Shown: positions 45,300-54,104 of the stretch, piece after piece | Layout of the letters: each line of letters starts with the position of its first letter | Numbering within the stretch: the stretch's first letter is position 1 | Assembly (NCBI GenBank): GCA_002356435.2 | Contig: AP018040.2 | Span: forward strand, 868,001-932,000 | DNA: 64,000 bases | Source of the DNA: Petrimonas sp. IBARAKI | Lineage (GTDB): Bacteria; Bacteroidota; Bacteroidia; Bacteroidales; Dysgonomonadaceae | Reading direction: 5' to 3' | The notes under the pieces: model-generated | The model's database searches: none | What the model saw: the letters and a program-made list of their open reading frames with translations, nothing else | Told to the model about the DNA's origin: nothing | Made by a program: the position numbers and the translations under genes

Positions 45300-46715
45300 A
45301 TGAAGCTTTTAAAATCGCTGTTTGCCATTGAAGCTTTTTTGTGCGGGATGGGTGCTTACGGACAGCAATTGTCGAAACCCAACGTAGTTTTTATTATTAC
45401 CGACGACCTCGGTTACGGTGATTTAAGCTGTTTCGGACAGGAGAAATTCCTGACACCGAACATTGACCGGCTGGCGCTTAACGGAACTCGGTTTACGCGG
45501 AGCTATTCCGGTACAACCGTAAGTGCTCCCTCGCGTGCCAGCCTGATGACCGGATTGCATACCGGTCATGCGTCTATCCGTGGAAACAAAGAGATGGATC
45601 CGGAGGGTCAATTCCCGTTACCGGAAAATACTTATACGCTTTTTCATCTGTTTAAAAATGCCGGCTACAAAACTGGCGCTTTTGGAAAATGGGGACTGGG
45701 ATATCCCGGATCAACCGGTGATCCAATCCATCAGGGAGTGGATGAGTTTTTCGGTTATAACTGTCAGCGATTGGCCCACAACTACTATCCCGGCCATCTG
45801 TGGCGTAATCAAAAAAGAATAGAGTTGCCCGAAAACGATAACGGACGATCTGGGGCTTATGCGCAAGACCTCATACAAAAAGAAATACTGAGTTTTATCA
45901 GTAACAATAAAGGTAACCCGTTCTTTCTTTATGCTCCCATAGTGCTTCCACATGCGGAACTGATCGTTCCCGAAGACTCCATTATTCAACAGTTTCGTGG
46001 AAAATTTCCGGAAACACCTTATAGGGGGATAGATGATGGTCCTTCGTTCCGGAAAGGGGGATATGCTTCACAGGAACATCCCCGTGCTACTCACGCGGCT
46101 ATGGTAAAGCGAATTGATGTGTATGTGGGGCAGATTATTGAAAGACTCAAAGCCGAAGGTATTTACGAAAATACATTGATCGTTTTTACGAGTGATAACG
46201 GCCCACATCGCGAAGGTGGGGGAGATCCCGATTTTTTCAACAGCAACGGCATCTACCGCGGATACAAACGCGATCTGTACGAAGGAGGAATCCGTGTGCC
46301 GACTGTTGTTTCGTGGAAAGGCCATGTGGCGGCCGGAGAAGAAAACAGCTTTGCCTTCGCTTTTTGGGATTACATGCCCACTTTTGCCGAACTGTTGGGT
46401 GTGGAATACCCAAAACCTACTGATGGGGTGAGTGTTCTTCCTACGTTTCTGAATAGAGACGGACAGAAAAGCCGCGATTTCTTCTATTTCGAGTTTCTGG
46501 AAATGGATGGAAAGCAGGCCGTCATTCAGAGTGATTGGAAATTGATTCATCAAAGCATCCGAAAGAACCCGACGTTTGAACTTTATAACCTGGCTTCCGA
46601 TCCGTCGGAAAATCACAATATCATTTCACTGTATCCTGAAAAAGCAGAAGAATTGAGAAAAATCATGCAGTGTGCAAGAACCGATGATTGGGCCTGGAAA
46701 TTATATAATGACTAG
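45300..46715 (+). CDS. Family S1 sulfatase, serine type (PUL2)
   Basis: 471 residues from the ATG at 45300, with a signal peptide ending near AYGQQ; a GTG nine bases upstream is less likely. PNVVFIITDDLGYGDLSCFG (28-47) forms the metal site and S75-A-P-S-R79 the formylglycine site, again serine type. GAFGKWGLGYPGSTG, LIVFTSDNGPHREGGGDPDFF and YKRDLYEGGIRVPTVVSWKG complete the active-site ring. It is related to but clearly distinct from the preceding sulfatase, so they probably attack different sulfate positions. Last gene of PUL2. Confidence 0.93.
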   Translation: MKLLKSLFAIEAFLCGMGAYGQQLSKPNVVFIITDDLGYGDLSCFGQEKFLTPNIDRLALNGTRFTRSYSGTTVSAPSRASLMTGLHTGHASIRGNKEMDPEGQFPLPENTYTLFHLFKNAGYKTGAFGKWGLGYPGSTGDPIHQGVDEFFGYNCQRLAHNYYPGHLWRNQKRIELPENDNGRSGAYAQDLIQKEILSFISNNKGNPFFLYAPIVLPHAELIVPEDSIIQQFRGKFPETPYRGIDDGPSFRKGGYASQEHPRATHAAMVKRIDVYVGQIIERLKAEGIYENTLIVFTSDNGPHREGGGDPDFFNSNGIYRGYKRDLYEGGIRVPTVVSWKGHVAAGEENSFAFAFWDYMPTFAELLGVEYPKPTDGVSVLPTFLNRDGQKSRDFFYFEFLEMDGKQAVIQSDWKLIHQSIRKNPTFELYNLASDPSENHNIISLYPEKAEELRKIMQCARTDDWAWKLYND

Positions 46716-47232
46716 CTTATCACCAGGACAGCAGAAGTGGATTTGGACAATTACAGCATAAATTTATGTGTAGATTCATATGATTGGTTTGTCAATTTAT
46801 CAAACGTCAATTATAAAAAAAGAGACTGATCAATTTTTAATTGACAGTAAAACAGCTAGATATGATGTTTTGATAGCCTGGAAGCTCCTCCCTGATTTTT
46901 TATTGCAGCTTTTTTTATGAAAAAAACTTTTTGAAAATAATTGCCATATATATAGGCGGTTACATGCAAGCTGTGCTTCTGTAGTTATAATTTAACATTG
47001 AGGCTAATCCGAAAATACAAAAAAATGTTCATTCAGTCCTAACATTTCTGTCCGGTACCGTAGTATTTTTACCGTCGCAAAATGCTGCACGCATTGTATG
47101 TTTAACATCGGCATTTTACTTCATCGCTTTCTTTCGAAAAAGAAGTAGCGTTAAGGTTATATATCGCTCGTTTTTGTTACGAAGAAAATTTAATGTTTAA
47201 TTATTTTACAAATCCTTTAAAATTTTATCGTT
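46716..47232. other. 517-bp intergenic region, no gene seen
   Basis: AT-rich. I see no credible coding frame. It holds an inverted repeat GTCAATTA (46806-46813) / TAATTGAC (46838-46845) that may end the PUL2 transcript, and just upstream GTTTG (46787-46791) / CAAAC (46801-46805). No exact TAnnTTTG box was found ahead of the peptide gene at 47233, although a promoter for it must lie here. Confidence 0.5.
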
Positions 47233-47415
47233 ATGCGAAAAAAACTGCACAACAATTCACAAATCATACCGAAAGATGGGTTTCTGTCTGTAGAAGGTGT
47301 GTCGGGAACATATACCTCGCCCGATATTGAGGTTATCGACATTGAAACAGAACAAAGTTTTCTGCAATCCGGAAGCGGTGGTAATGGTGGTGATATGCCC
47401 GGCGATATACTTTAA
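47233..47415 (+). CDS. Small acidic PDIE-motif peptide, copy A
   Basis: 60 residues, no signal peptide or membrane segment. A basic N-terminus (MRKKLHNNSQ) is followed by the conserved core Y27-T-S-P-D-I-E-V-I-D-I-E38 and a glycine-rich acidic tail (SGSGGNGGDMPGDIL). The core is nearly identical to that of the small peptide at 59608-59742. It stands 24 nt ahead of a fimbrillin-like lipoprotein, as does the other copy (139 nt), so the pair is a repeated cassette. Short peptides of this look occur in Bacteroidales as hypothetical proteins. I know of no function; candidates are a secreted signal or modified peptide, a leader for translation control, or an accessory of the lipoprotein. Confidence 0.75.
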   Translation: MRKKLHNNSQIIPKDGFLSVEGVSGTYTSPDIEVIDIETEQSFLQSGSGGNGGDMPGDIL

Positions 47416-47439
47416 ATTTAGCTGAAAAACTATTAAATT

Positions 47440-48480
47440 ATGAAATTCAGAATTTTTTTCTTCGCAGCTATTGCTCTTATCACGGCTAGCTGCAACAACG
47501 AAACAATTGAGCCCGGGACGGTGGTGAAGGATAAACCGAAAAACCAGGTGTTGAACATTACAGCGTCATTTGAAGAGCCGGCTGAAACACGCGCTTACCT
47601 GGAAGAAACCGGGACTACAGTAATTAAGGCCATTGGGTTCAGGTGGGAAACGACGGATGAAATTCAGTTTTGCTTTGAACAAGGAGGGACTGCGGACAAA
47701 AATACCGCTAATGTTACTGCTGTAAGCGCTGATGGAAAAACAGCGCAATTTACGGTTACAGTTCCCGCGGGAATCGATGTCGGCAACCCATACACCCTAT
47801 ACGCTTACAGAAGCAGTAGAAAAAGTGAAATAACTACCGGGAGTGTATTGGATCCGATTACTCCCACTGTCGCTGTCTTGCCGGCGGCTCAGTTTAATTA
47901 TCAGGCAACCTTAGCTGATCAGGCAACTGTCTTTTCCATATGGAGCAAAAAAGTCATTGATCCGGCTATGACAACGATTTCACTTTCTTTCAAGCACCTG
48001 GGGTCGATGATGACGCTAAACCTGAAAAATGTGGGCAGTGCAACCATTAGCGATCTGCATTCAATTGTCCTCCAGACCAATCCAAGTCAGAACTGGATAA
48101 TCAACCGATTAAATGGAAACGGTGGGGCACTGTTTGATATGGCGGCAGAAACTTATGTGGGAGGGAGTGAACAGTTTTCAACAACCTTGACTTTTTTTAC
48201 TCCTTCAGCCACACTTGCTCCGGATGAAGTGGGAACCTACTACCTCTGGTTTGTTCCGAAAACGGACATCGCTGCATTCGACTTAATGCTGGCTTCGTTA
48301 AAAAGTCCAGGGACTCCGTCAGACATAACCGGCCTTACAAATGTCAACAAGAGCATCACCAGAAGTCTTCAGACAGGGAAAAATTATTTGTTGTTTGCTA
48401 CAATAGAAAATGATGAGTCCACCACTCCTCCCCGTCCGTACCTGTTGAAATTTACCGATTCATCTTATGTCGCTCCTTAA
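47440..48480 (+). CDS. Fimbrillin-like lipoprotein, copy A
   Basis: 346 residues with a lipoprotein signal (FFFAAIALITASCNN, Cys18). After a short spacer comes a beta-rich body with TRAYLEETG, IGFRWETTDEIQF, AQFTVTVPAGIDVGNPYTLYAY and ISLSFKHLGSMMTLNLKNVG. These blocks align in order with the lipoprotein at 59882-60862, and both follow the pattern of fimbrillin/Mfa-like proteins, which form or decorate surface filaments after gingipain-like processing at arginine. The TR-A/L segment near 53-58 could be such a site. It follows the PDIE peptide by 24 nt and is convergent with the FMN reductase gene. Confidence 0.78.
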   Translation: MKFRIFFFAAIALITASCNNETIEPGTVVKDKPKNQVLNITASFEEPAETRAYLEETGTTVIKAIGFRWETTDEIQFCFEQGGTADKNTANVTAVSADGKTAQFTVTVPAGIDVGNPYTLYAYRSSRKSEITTGSVLDPITPTVAVLPAAQFNYQATLADQATVFSIWSKKVIDPAMTTISLSFKHLGSMMTLNLKNVGSATISDLHSIVLQTNPSQNWIINRLNGNGGALFDMAAETYVGGSEQFSTTLTFFTPSATLAPDEVGTYYLWFVPKTDIAAFDLMLASLKSPGTPSDITGLTNVNKSITRSLQTGKNYLLFATIENDESTTPPRPYLLKFTDSSYVAP

Positions 48481-48491
48481 AGGGGGCATGA

Positions 48492-49040
48492 TCAGAAACT
48501 GTTTATCCAAGAGGCATATGCGTCCATATAATTTTTGAGGAAATTGCGCGTATCTTCACTCAGAAGATTTCCGTTTTCATCAAAAAGAGTGTGGGCGCTT
48601 CCGATATACGCCTCGGGTTGCTGCATCATGGGAACATTCAGAAAAACCATCGATTGACGTACAATATGATTAGCGCCAAATCCACCGATAGCACTCATTG
48701 ATACGCTAACAACCGCTCCCGGTTTCCCTCCCCAAACGCTTTGTCCATAAGGTCTGGAGGCTACGTCGAAAGCATTTTTCAGCGCGCTGGGAACCGATCG
48801 GTTATATTCGGGTGTTACAAATAAAAAGCCGTCGGCAGCTTTTATTTTACGGCGAAAATCGACATATTCTGTTGGCGGATTTTGATCTATATCCTCATTG
48901 TAATGAGGTAATTGCCCTATTTCTACAATTTCTAATTCCAAGGAATCGGGAGCCAGCTGTATAAGCTGATTAGCTACTTTTCTGTTAAACGATTCTTTTC
49001 TTAAGCTGCCTATTAAAACAGCGATCTTCTTCTTGTTCAT
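48492..49040 (-). CDS. NADPH-dependent FMN reductase family protein
   Basis: 182 residues of flavodoxin-like fold. KIAVLIGSLRKESFNRKVA (4-22) is the FMN phosphate-binding loop, FVTPEYNRSVPSALKNAFDV the signature of the ChrR/ArsH-type branch, and KPGAVVSVSMSAIGGFGA the second flavin-contact block. It should reduce FMN, quinones or metal oxyanions at the cost of NAD(P)H in the cytoplasm. It is single-gene, 11 nt from the convergent lipoprotein stop and 194 nt from its neighbour on the same strand. Confidence 0.92.
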   Translation of the reverse strand: MNKKKIAVLIGSLRKESFNRKVANQLIQLAPDSLELEIVEIGQLPHYNEDIDQNPPTEYVDFRRKIKAADGFLFVTPEYNRSVPSALKNAFDVASRPYGQSVWGGKPGAVVSVSMSAIGGFGANHIVRQSMVFLNVPMMQQPEAYIGSAHTLFDENGNLLSEDTRNFLKNYMDAYASWINSF

Positions 49041-49234
49041 AATAAATAAAATTTGATTTTTAAAGTGTTATTTTTATAAAGAGCCTGGATGTCTTTTGTT
49101 TACACATTCCCCGACTTTAACAAGGATAGGATCTAAAAAGTTTTTACCAGTCTGGGATTAGAAAATAATTTAACTAAATCTAACCGGAAAGGCATAGATT
49201 TAAAAAATATTAATGCAGGTTTAATAGGTTATAT

Positions 49235-50431
49235 CTATTTAATTGCCAATTCATCAAATGCCTTTTGCTGAAATTCGGCACGTATGTTACTTGCGTCTGA
49301 ATTGAAATTCGGACGTTGTATCATCATTATATAGGCTATATCCCTAACGGGATCTATCCATGCTTGTGTCCCCCAGGCGCCGCCGTGTCCGAATGAGCCG
49401 GGCGATAACATGGCTGCTACTCCCGGATGAGGAATTCTAAGAATGCAGGTGCCAACTCCCCATCCGTAATTTGCTCCAAGGTTTCCGTATTGAGCCTCCT
49501 GAAGAAAACCACAGTCAAGTTCACCCGTTTTTACTGAAGTGAGGTAAGTCATGGCATTTTCGCTGAGGTAGCGTTTCCCCTTGTAAATACCCTTTCCCAA
49601 AAGCAACTGTGCGAAGTGCGCATAGTCGAGAGCAGTGGAAAACAGTCCACCATTACCCAGTGGTGCACTATCGGGTTTGCCAAAGATCTCAGCTACTTCA
49701 GCTTTTTCAAACCGTCCGTTGTTCCTGTTTTTAATATAGCCTGCAGCACGTTGAGTACTGCTCTGCCAGACAGGATAGAAAGTGGTACTACTCATTTCAA
49801 GCGGATCAAAAATACGTTGCTGGAGAAATTGGTCAAAACGTAGTCCACTGACCACTTCCACAATTCTTGCTCCGGTATTGATTCCCGATTGGCAGTAGTT
49901 CCATCTGCTGCCCGGTTCAAATTGAGTAGGGCCGCTGACATAAGAAGGGATCAGGTCTGCAAGCTCTTTTGCCCTCATGGCCGTTTGAGCATCCGCTTCC
50001 CGTAAACCCGAAGTGTGGTTCATTATCTGTGTGATGGTGAGATTGGCATCCTTTCCAGAGGGTGCTTTTAAGTCCATGAATTCGGGAATGTATTTCGAAA
50101 CCGGATCGTCGACAGAAAGTTTTCCTTCATCCTGAAGCATCAGTAAGGCAACAGCTGTGACGGGTTTTGTCATGGAGGCAATCCAGAAAATGTGGTCGGG
50201 TTGCATGGGCGACCTTGTCTCATAATCTGCAACACCAACACTCCCGAGATGCAGGATGTTATCCTTCGAAACCACCGCGGTAACTGCTCCGGGTATAAAA
50301 CCCGAATCTACAAATGCCTGCATAACGTCATCGATGGCTTTGACATTTGGGATGCTGTCGCTGCTTTTGTTGGAATGTGAACCGCAGGCAAAAAACAACA
50401 TGCTGATAATTAAAAAATAGAATGTTTTCAT
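49235..50431 (-). CDS. Class C beta-lactamase-like serine hydrolase, lipoprotein
   Basis: 398 residues with a lipoprotein signal (LIISMLFFACGSHS, Cys16). The catalytic S-x-x-K is S86-M-T-K89 in FWIASMTKPVTA; RWNYCQSGINTGARI carries the tyrosine of the second motif, and FGHGGAWGTQAWIDP supplies HGG in place of KTG. This pattern is typical of esterase-like members of the class C superfamily rather than antibiotic-destroying enzymes. Substrate unknown: esters, D-peptides or cell-wall fragments. Transcribed in the same direction as tadA, 19 nt behind it. Confidence 0.88.
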   Translation of the reverse strand: MKTFYFLIISMLFFACGSHSNKSSDSIPNVKAIDDVMQAFVDSGFIPGAVTAVVSKDNILHLGSVGVADYETRSPMQPDHIFWIASMTKPVTAVALLMLQDEGKLSVDDPVSKYIPEFMDLKAPSGKDANLTITQIMNHTSGLREADAQTAMRAKELADLIPSYVSGPTQFEPGSRWNYCQSGINTGARIVEVVSGLRFDQFLQQRIFDPLEMSSTTFYPVWQSSTQRAAGYIKNRNNGRFEKAEVAEIFGKPDSAPLGNGGLFSTALDYAHFAQLLLGKGIYKGKRYLSENAMTYLTSVKTGELDCGFLQEAQYGNLGANYGWGVGTCILRIPHPGVAAMLSPGSFGHGGAWGTQAWIDPVRDIAYIMMIQRPNFNSDASNIRAEFQQKAFDELAIK

Positions 50432-50450
50432 GACAATGTGTATGGTGTGG

Positions 50451-50885
50451 TTATCTTATTTTTTCAAAAAAAGCTTTCATCAGCTTTGCACATTCTTCGG
50501 CCAAAACCCCTGAGGTAACGGTTGTCTTAGGATGTAAAACGCTAGGCGCTGACTTGGAAAAACCCCGTTTTTCGTCGCTTGCGCCGTAAACAACCCGTGA
50601 GAGTTGTGCCCAGCCCAACGCGCCGGCACACATGGGACAAGGTTCAACAGTGACAAAAAGCGTGCAGTCGGTTAGGTATTTTCCGCCAAGCACGTTGGCG
50701 GCTGCGGTTATCGCCTGCATTTCGGCGTGTGCGGTAACATCGTTGAGGGTCTCCACCAGGTTGTGTGCCCGGGCGATAATCCGGTGGTTGGCAACAACAA
50801 CTGCACCTACCGGAACCTCGTTCTTATCGTAAGCTCTCTGCGCCTCAATCAGCGCCTGCCGCATAAAGTAAGTGTCGTCCAGCAT
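50451..50885 (-). CDS. tadA: tRNA-specific adenosine deaminase
   Basis: 144 residues, cytidine/deoxycytidylate deaminase fold. Zinc site H53-A-E55 (AHAEMQAI) and P82-C83-P-M-C86 (EPCPMCAGAL), and the N-terminal MRQALIEAQRAYDKNEVPVGAV, are characteristic of TadA. It converts A34 to inosine in the tRNA-Arg anticodon. It follows the small RHH-like gene by 3 nt, so the two are co-transcribed. Confidence 0.95.
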   Translation of the reverse strand: MLDDTYFMRQALIEAQRAYDKNEVPVGAVVVANHRIIARAHNLVETLNDVTAHAEMQAITAAANVLGGKYLTDCTLFVTVEPCPMCAGALGWAQLSRVVYGASDEKRGFSKSAPSVLHPKTTVTSGVLAEECAKLMKAFFEKIR

Positions 50886-50888
50886 ATC

Positions 50889-51116
50889 TTATCTCCTCAT
50901 TTCATTTTCTTCAAAAAGGGTGGGATAATCCATGTCCATATTTTTGAGAATATGATTCAGTATGGTTTCCCTGAACCACCGGGAGCGATTGGTGATTTTG
51001 TATTTCTTCAAATAGAAATTGATAACATCGTATTCTTCGTCGCTAAGCATAAACTCTGCTTTTTTCGACCTTGGAGTGGGACGTCCTTTTAATTTGTACT
51101 TTTTTGTCGTTCTCAT
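50889..51116 (-). CDS. Small basic ribbon-helix-helix-like protein
   Basis: 75 residues. A basic N-terminus (MRTTKKYKLKGRPTPRSKKAEFML) leads into SDEEYDVINFYLKKYKITNRSRWFRETILNHIL, a strand-helix-helix pattern like ribbon-helix-helix DNA-binding proteins of the MobC/Arc type. It lies 3 nt ahead of tadA. I do not recognise a characterised homologue; a small DNA- or RNA-binding regulator is plausible. No mobilisation genes are near, so a plasmid role is unlikely. Confidence 0.6.
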   Translation of the reverse strand: MRTTKKYKLKGRPTPRSKKAEFMLSDEEYDVINFYLKKYKITNRSRWFRETILNHILKNMDMDYPTLFEENEMRR

Positions 51117-51209
51117 TTCTTGTTGAAGAAATTATTCTGAAAAATTGCGTAAATCCTTTTCAGGCACAAAAAAACAAAATATTTTAACACGAAAGAAAAG
51201 AATATTGCA

Positions 51210-51217
51210 TAAATTTG
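51210..51217 (+). promoter_or_regulatory. -7 box for the yraN-birA run
   Basis: TAAATTTG matches the -7 consensus exactly, 48 nt ahead of the yraN start. It lies between divergent genes. Confidence 0.45.
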
Positions 51218-51265
51218 TATTTCTAAGCATTTGTTGGTTTTATAACCGGCCGATATTTCAAAAAA

Positions 51266-51628
51266 ATGGCACAACACAATGAGTTAGGCAAAAGAGGCGA
51301 AGAGGAGGCCGTGAGATACCTGAAATCGAAAGATTATAAAATTGTTTGTCGGAACTGGAGATTTTACGGCTACGAGATTGATATTGTTGCGGAGAACGAA
51401 GAATTTATTGTCTTTGTCGAGGTGAAAACCAGAACGTCTGTTCAATGGGGGAATCCGGTGGGTTTTGTGAATAAGCTCCGAATGCGTAGAATGTTGGATG
51501 CTGCCGATCATTATCTGATTGAAATGGATATCGACAAGCCTGCCCGGTTCGATATTATCGGTCTGGTCTGGAATGGAAGAGAATTTGACCTGGAGCATAT
51601 CGATGATGCTTTTTTGCCCTTCCTGTGA
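51266..51628 (+). CDS. yraN: YraN/UPF0102-family endonuclease-like protein
   Basis: 120 residues. LGKRGEEEAVRYLKSKDYKIVCRNWRF and YEIDIVAENEEFIVFVEVKTRTS show the restriction-endonuclease-like core (E-x-D, E-V-K) of UPF0102. VNKLRMRRMLDAADHYL is the usual third block. Its biological role is not settled in bacteria; DNA repair or processing is suspected. First gene of a plus-strand housekeeping run. Confidence 0.92.
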   Translation: MAQHNELGKRGEEEAVRYLKSKDYKIVCRNWRFYGYEIDIVAENEEFIVFVEVKTRTSVQWGNPVGFVNKLRMRRMLDAADHYLIEMDIDKPARFDIIGLVWNGREFDLEHIDDAFLPFL

Positions 51629-51669
51629 GCATTGGTTATTTGCCTTAGGCGATTATCAATCAGGAATAT

Positions 51670-52032
51670 ATGAATATAGAAGAGCTTTATGATTACTGTC
51701 TTTCCATTCCGGGTGCGGAAGTAACAACGCCGTTTGACGATGTTACATTGGTGATGAAAGTGTGTGACAAGATGTTTGCCCTTATCCCGTTGGATGCTGA
51801 CAGATTGTCTGTCGCGCTCAAATGTGAACCGGAAAAAGCGGTGCGGTTGCGTGAAGAATACAGATGTGTGGAGCCTGCTTTTCATATGAACAAAACGTAT
51901 TGGAATACAATTTATATAACTGGAGAAATGCCGGATGAGGAATTAAAAATATGGATCAGGCACTCGGTGGAAGAAGTCATTAAGAAATTACCCAAAATAA
52001 AGCAGAAAGAGTACTATGGATCAGTTGAGTGA
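51670..52032 (+). CDS. MmcQ/YjbR-family protein
   Basis: 120 residues: LYDYCLSIPGAEVTTPFDDVTLVMKV, KMFALIPLD and VEPAFHMNKTYWNTIYI are the family blocks of MmcQ/YjbR, a small CyaY-like fold often annotated as DNA-binding. Role unknown. The stop overlaps the birA start by 17 nt, so translation is probably coupled. Confidence 0.9.
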   Translation: MNIEELYDYCLSIPGAEVTTPFDDVTLVMKVCDKMFALIPLDADRLSVALKCEPEKAVRLREEYRCVEPAFHMNKTYWNTIYITGEMPDEELKIWIRHSVEEVIKKLPKIKQKEYYGSVE

Positions 52033-52765
52033 AGACAGAAAAATTGTGCGGTTGGAGGAAACGGAATCGACAAATTCCTACCTGAAAGAGTTATTGAGAA
52101 CAGAACACTTGGAAGAAGGTTCTGTTGTGGTGGCTGATTTTCAAACGGCAGGCCGTGGACAGATGGGCAACAGCTGGTATTCGACAAAAGGAGATAATTT
52201 GCTTTTCAGTCTGTTGATTTATCCGATAGAGATTCCTGCTAACGAGCAGTTTATTATCTCCCGGATAATTTCACTGGCCATAAAAAATACCCTGGATCAG
52301 TTTACGGATGATATCCGGATCAAATGGCCCAACGATATTTACTGGAAAGACCGGAAAATTGCCGGTATTCTCATAGAAAACAGTTTGCAGGGGAAAATAA
52401 TTGAAAACTCCATCATTGGAATCGGGTTGAACCTCAACCAGCAGGTGTTTCCGCCGGAATTGCCCAATCCGGTATCGTTGAGGCAAATCACTGCAACCGA
52501 ACAGGATAAAGACTACATCCTGGATCTTTTGATGAAAGAGTTTTTTCTGTTATACAGGGGGTTGCAGCGCGGAGAAAAACAAGTTATTGAAGATGAATAC
52601 ATGCTTGATTTGTACCGGGTAAACGGTTATTACTGGTTTGAAGATGCAAACGGCAAGTTTCAGGCAAAAATCGATAACGTGCTTCCGTCCGGTCATCTTG
52701 TATTGAAGACGCTTGAGACCAATGAGGAGCGAATGTATGCGTTTAAGGAAATAGCTTTTATATAG
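52016..52765 (+). CDS. birA: Biotin--[acetyl-CoA-carboxylase] ligase
   Basis: 249 residues. RLEETESTNSYLKELL, VVVADFQTAGRGQMGNSWYS (biotinyl-AMP loop), LLFSLLIYP, IKWPNDIYWKDRKIAGILIE and IIGIGLNLNQ are the catalytic blocks of biotin protein ligase. The N-terminal DNA-binding domain of the E. coli bifunctional BirA is absent, so this is the enzyme-only type. It biotinylates carboxyl carrier proteins in the cytoplasm. Followed after 11 nt by pyrH. Confidence 0.95.
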   Translation: MDQLSEDRKIVRLEETESTNSYLKELLRTEHLEEGSVVVADFQTAGRGQMGNSWYSTKGDNLLFSLLIYPIEIPANEQFIISRIISLAIKNTLDQFTDDIRIKWPNDIYWKDRKIAGILIENSLQGKIIENSIIGIGLNLNQQVFPPELPNPVSLRQITATEQDKDYILDLLMKEFFLLYRGLQRGEKQVIEDEYMLDLYRVNGYYWFEDANGKFQAKIDNVLPSGHLVLKTLETNEERMYAFKEIAFI

Positions 52766-52776
52766 AACAGATATAG

Positions 52777-53484
52777 ATGAAATACAACAGAATTTTACTG
52801 AAACTCAGCGGTGAGTCGCTGACAGGAGAAAAAGGGTACGGGATAGATGAAGTCCGGTTGAATGACTATGCCCGACAAATAAAAGAAGCTGCACAAATGG
52901 GAGTGCAAGTCGGAATTGTTATCGGTGGTGGAAATATTTTCCGGGGCTTGAGCGGCTCGCAAAAAGGGTTCGACCGGGTAAAAGGTGACCAAATGGGTAT
53001 GCTTGCCACCGTTATCAATAGCTTGGCATTGAGTTCTGCATTGACGGCCATTGGTCAGAAAAACAGGGTTTATACCTCCATTCGTATGGAACCTGTCGGC
53101 GAGCTTTACTCCAAATGGAAAGCGATTGAGTCCATGCAAAATGGTGAAGTGGCTATCCTTTCCGGAGGAACGGGAAACCCGTTCTTTACCACCGACACCG
53201 CTTCTGCTCTGCGTGGAATAGAGATTGAGGCTGATGCCATGTTTAAAGGCACCCGTGTTGACGGTGTTTATACTGCTGACCCCGAAAAAGATCCGTCGGC
53301 AACCAAGTTCGATACGATCTCATTTGATGAAGTTTACGACCGGGGCTTGCGGGTAATGGATCTTACGGCGACGACAATGTGCAAGCAAAATAACCTGCCC
53401 ATTGTTGTTTTCGATATGGACACATACGGAAACCTGAAGAAGGTCCTTTCCGGGGATAATATTGGAACCCTGGTGCACGTGTGA
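52777..53484 (+). CDS. pyrH: UMP kinase
   Basis: 235 residues, full length for bacterial UMP kinase. LLKLSGESLTGEKGYGID (7-24), GGGNIFRG, DQMGMLATVINSLALSSAL and TGNPFFTTDTASALRGIEIEAD are diagnostic. It phosphorylates UMP to UDP with ATP and is a hexamer regulated by nucleotides in characterised species. pyrH next to frr is a very common bacterial order. Confidence 0.98.
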   Translation: MKYNRILLKLSGESLTGEKGYGIDEVRLNDYARQIKEAAQMGVQVGIVIGGGNIFRGLSGSQKGFDRVKGDQMGMLATVINSLALSSALTAIGQKNRVYTSIRMEPVGELYSKWKAIESMQNGEVAILSGGTGNPFFTTDTASALRGIEIEADAMFKGTRVDGVYTADPEKDPSATKFDTISFDEVYDRGLRVMDLTATTMCKQNNLPIVVFDMDTYGNLKKVLSGDNIGTLVHV

Positions 53485-53507
53485 AAGATTTATTCAAATA
53501 TTTTCAC

Positions 53508-53515
53508 TATTTTTG
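53508..53515 (+). promoter_or_regulatory. -7 box ahead of frr
   Basis: TATTTTTG matches TAnnTTTG, 25 nt ahead of the frr ATG. A short inverted repeat GTGAAA (53481-53486) / TTTCAC (53502-53507) precedes it and overlaps the pyrH stop. It would allow frr and the genes behind it to be expressed apart from pyrH. Confidence 0.4.
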
Positions 53516-53540
53516 CTAACATAACATCAAACAAAAAGAT

Positions 53541-54098
53541 ATGGATATTTCAACAATTAAAAAAGATGCCGAGGAAAAGATGCAGATGACCTTGGAATTT
53601 CTGGAAGAAACTTTCGCACGAATTCGTGCAGGGAGAGCTAATGTGCGTATTCTTGACGGGGTGAGAGTAGAATATTATGGCAGTCACGTTCCGTTGTCGA
53701 ATGTATCAACAGTCTCTACTCCTGATGCCAAAACTATTCTGGTTCAACCGTGGGAAAAAAATATGCTGAAAGTAGTTGAAAAAGCGATTATGGATTCTGA
53801 CGTGGGAATTACCCCCGAGAACAACGGTGAAGTTATCCGCTTGGGAATCCCGCCGCTTACCGAAGAACGCCGCAGGCAGCTTGTGAAGCAGACCAAGCAG
53901 GAATCGGAGGATGCCAAGATCAGCATTCGGAACTCCCGCCGCGAAGGGATTGATGAGGTGAAAAAGGCTGTTAAAGATGGACTTCCCGAGGATATGGGAA
54001 AAGACGTTGAAAATGAGCTTCAAAAACTTCACGATAAATTCATCAAAAGAATTGATGATAAGTTCGCCGAAAAGGAAAAAGAAATACTTACCGTATAA
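53541..54098 (+). CDS. frr: Ribosome recycling factor
   Basis: 185 residues, the standard length. MTLEFLEETFARIRAGRANVRILDGVRVEYYG, VQPWEKNMLKVVEKAIMDSDVGITP, and RRQLVKQTKQESEDAKISIRNSRR are the conserved helical and beta segments. It splits the post-termination ribosome together with EF-G. Followed after 6 nt by rsgA. Confidence 0.98.
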   Translation: MDISTIKKDAEEKMQMTLEFLEETFARIRAGRANVRILDGVRVEYYGSHVPLSNVSTVSTPDAKTILVQPWEKNMLKVVEKAIMDSDVGITPENNGEVIRLGIPPLTEERRRQLVKQTKQESEDAKISIRNSRREGIDEVKKAVKDGLPEDMGKDVENELQKLHDKFIKRIDDKFAEKEKEILTV

Positions 54099-54104
54099 AT
54101 AGCG

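Noticed and set aside
50889-51116. Mobilisation (MobC-type) protein of a mobile element
   Set aside because: No relaxase, integrase, repeat or transposase nearby; it sits in an operon-like arrangement with tadA.
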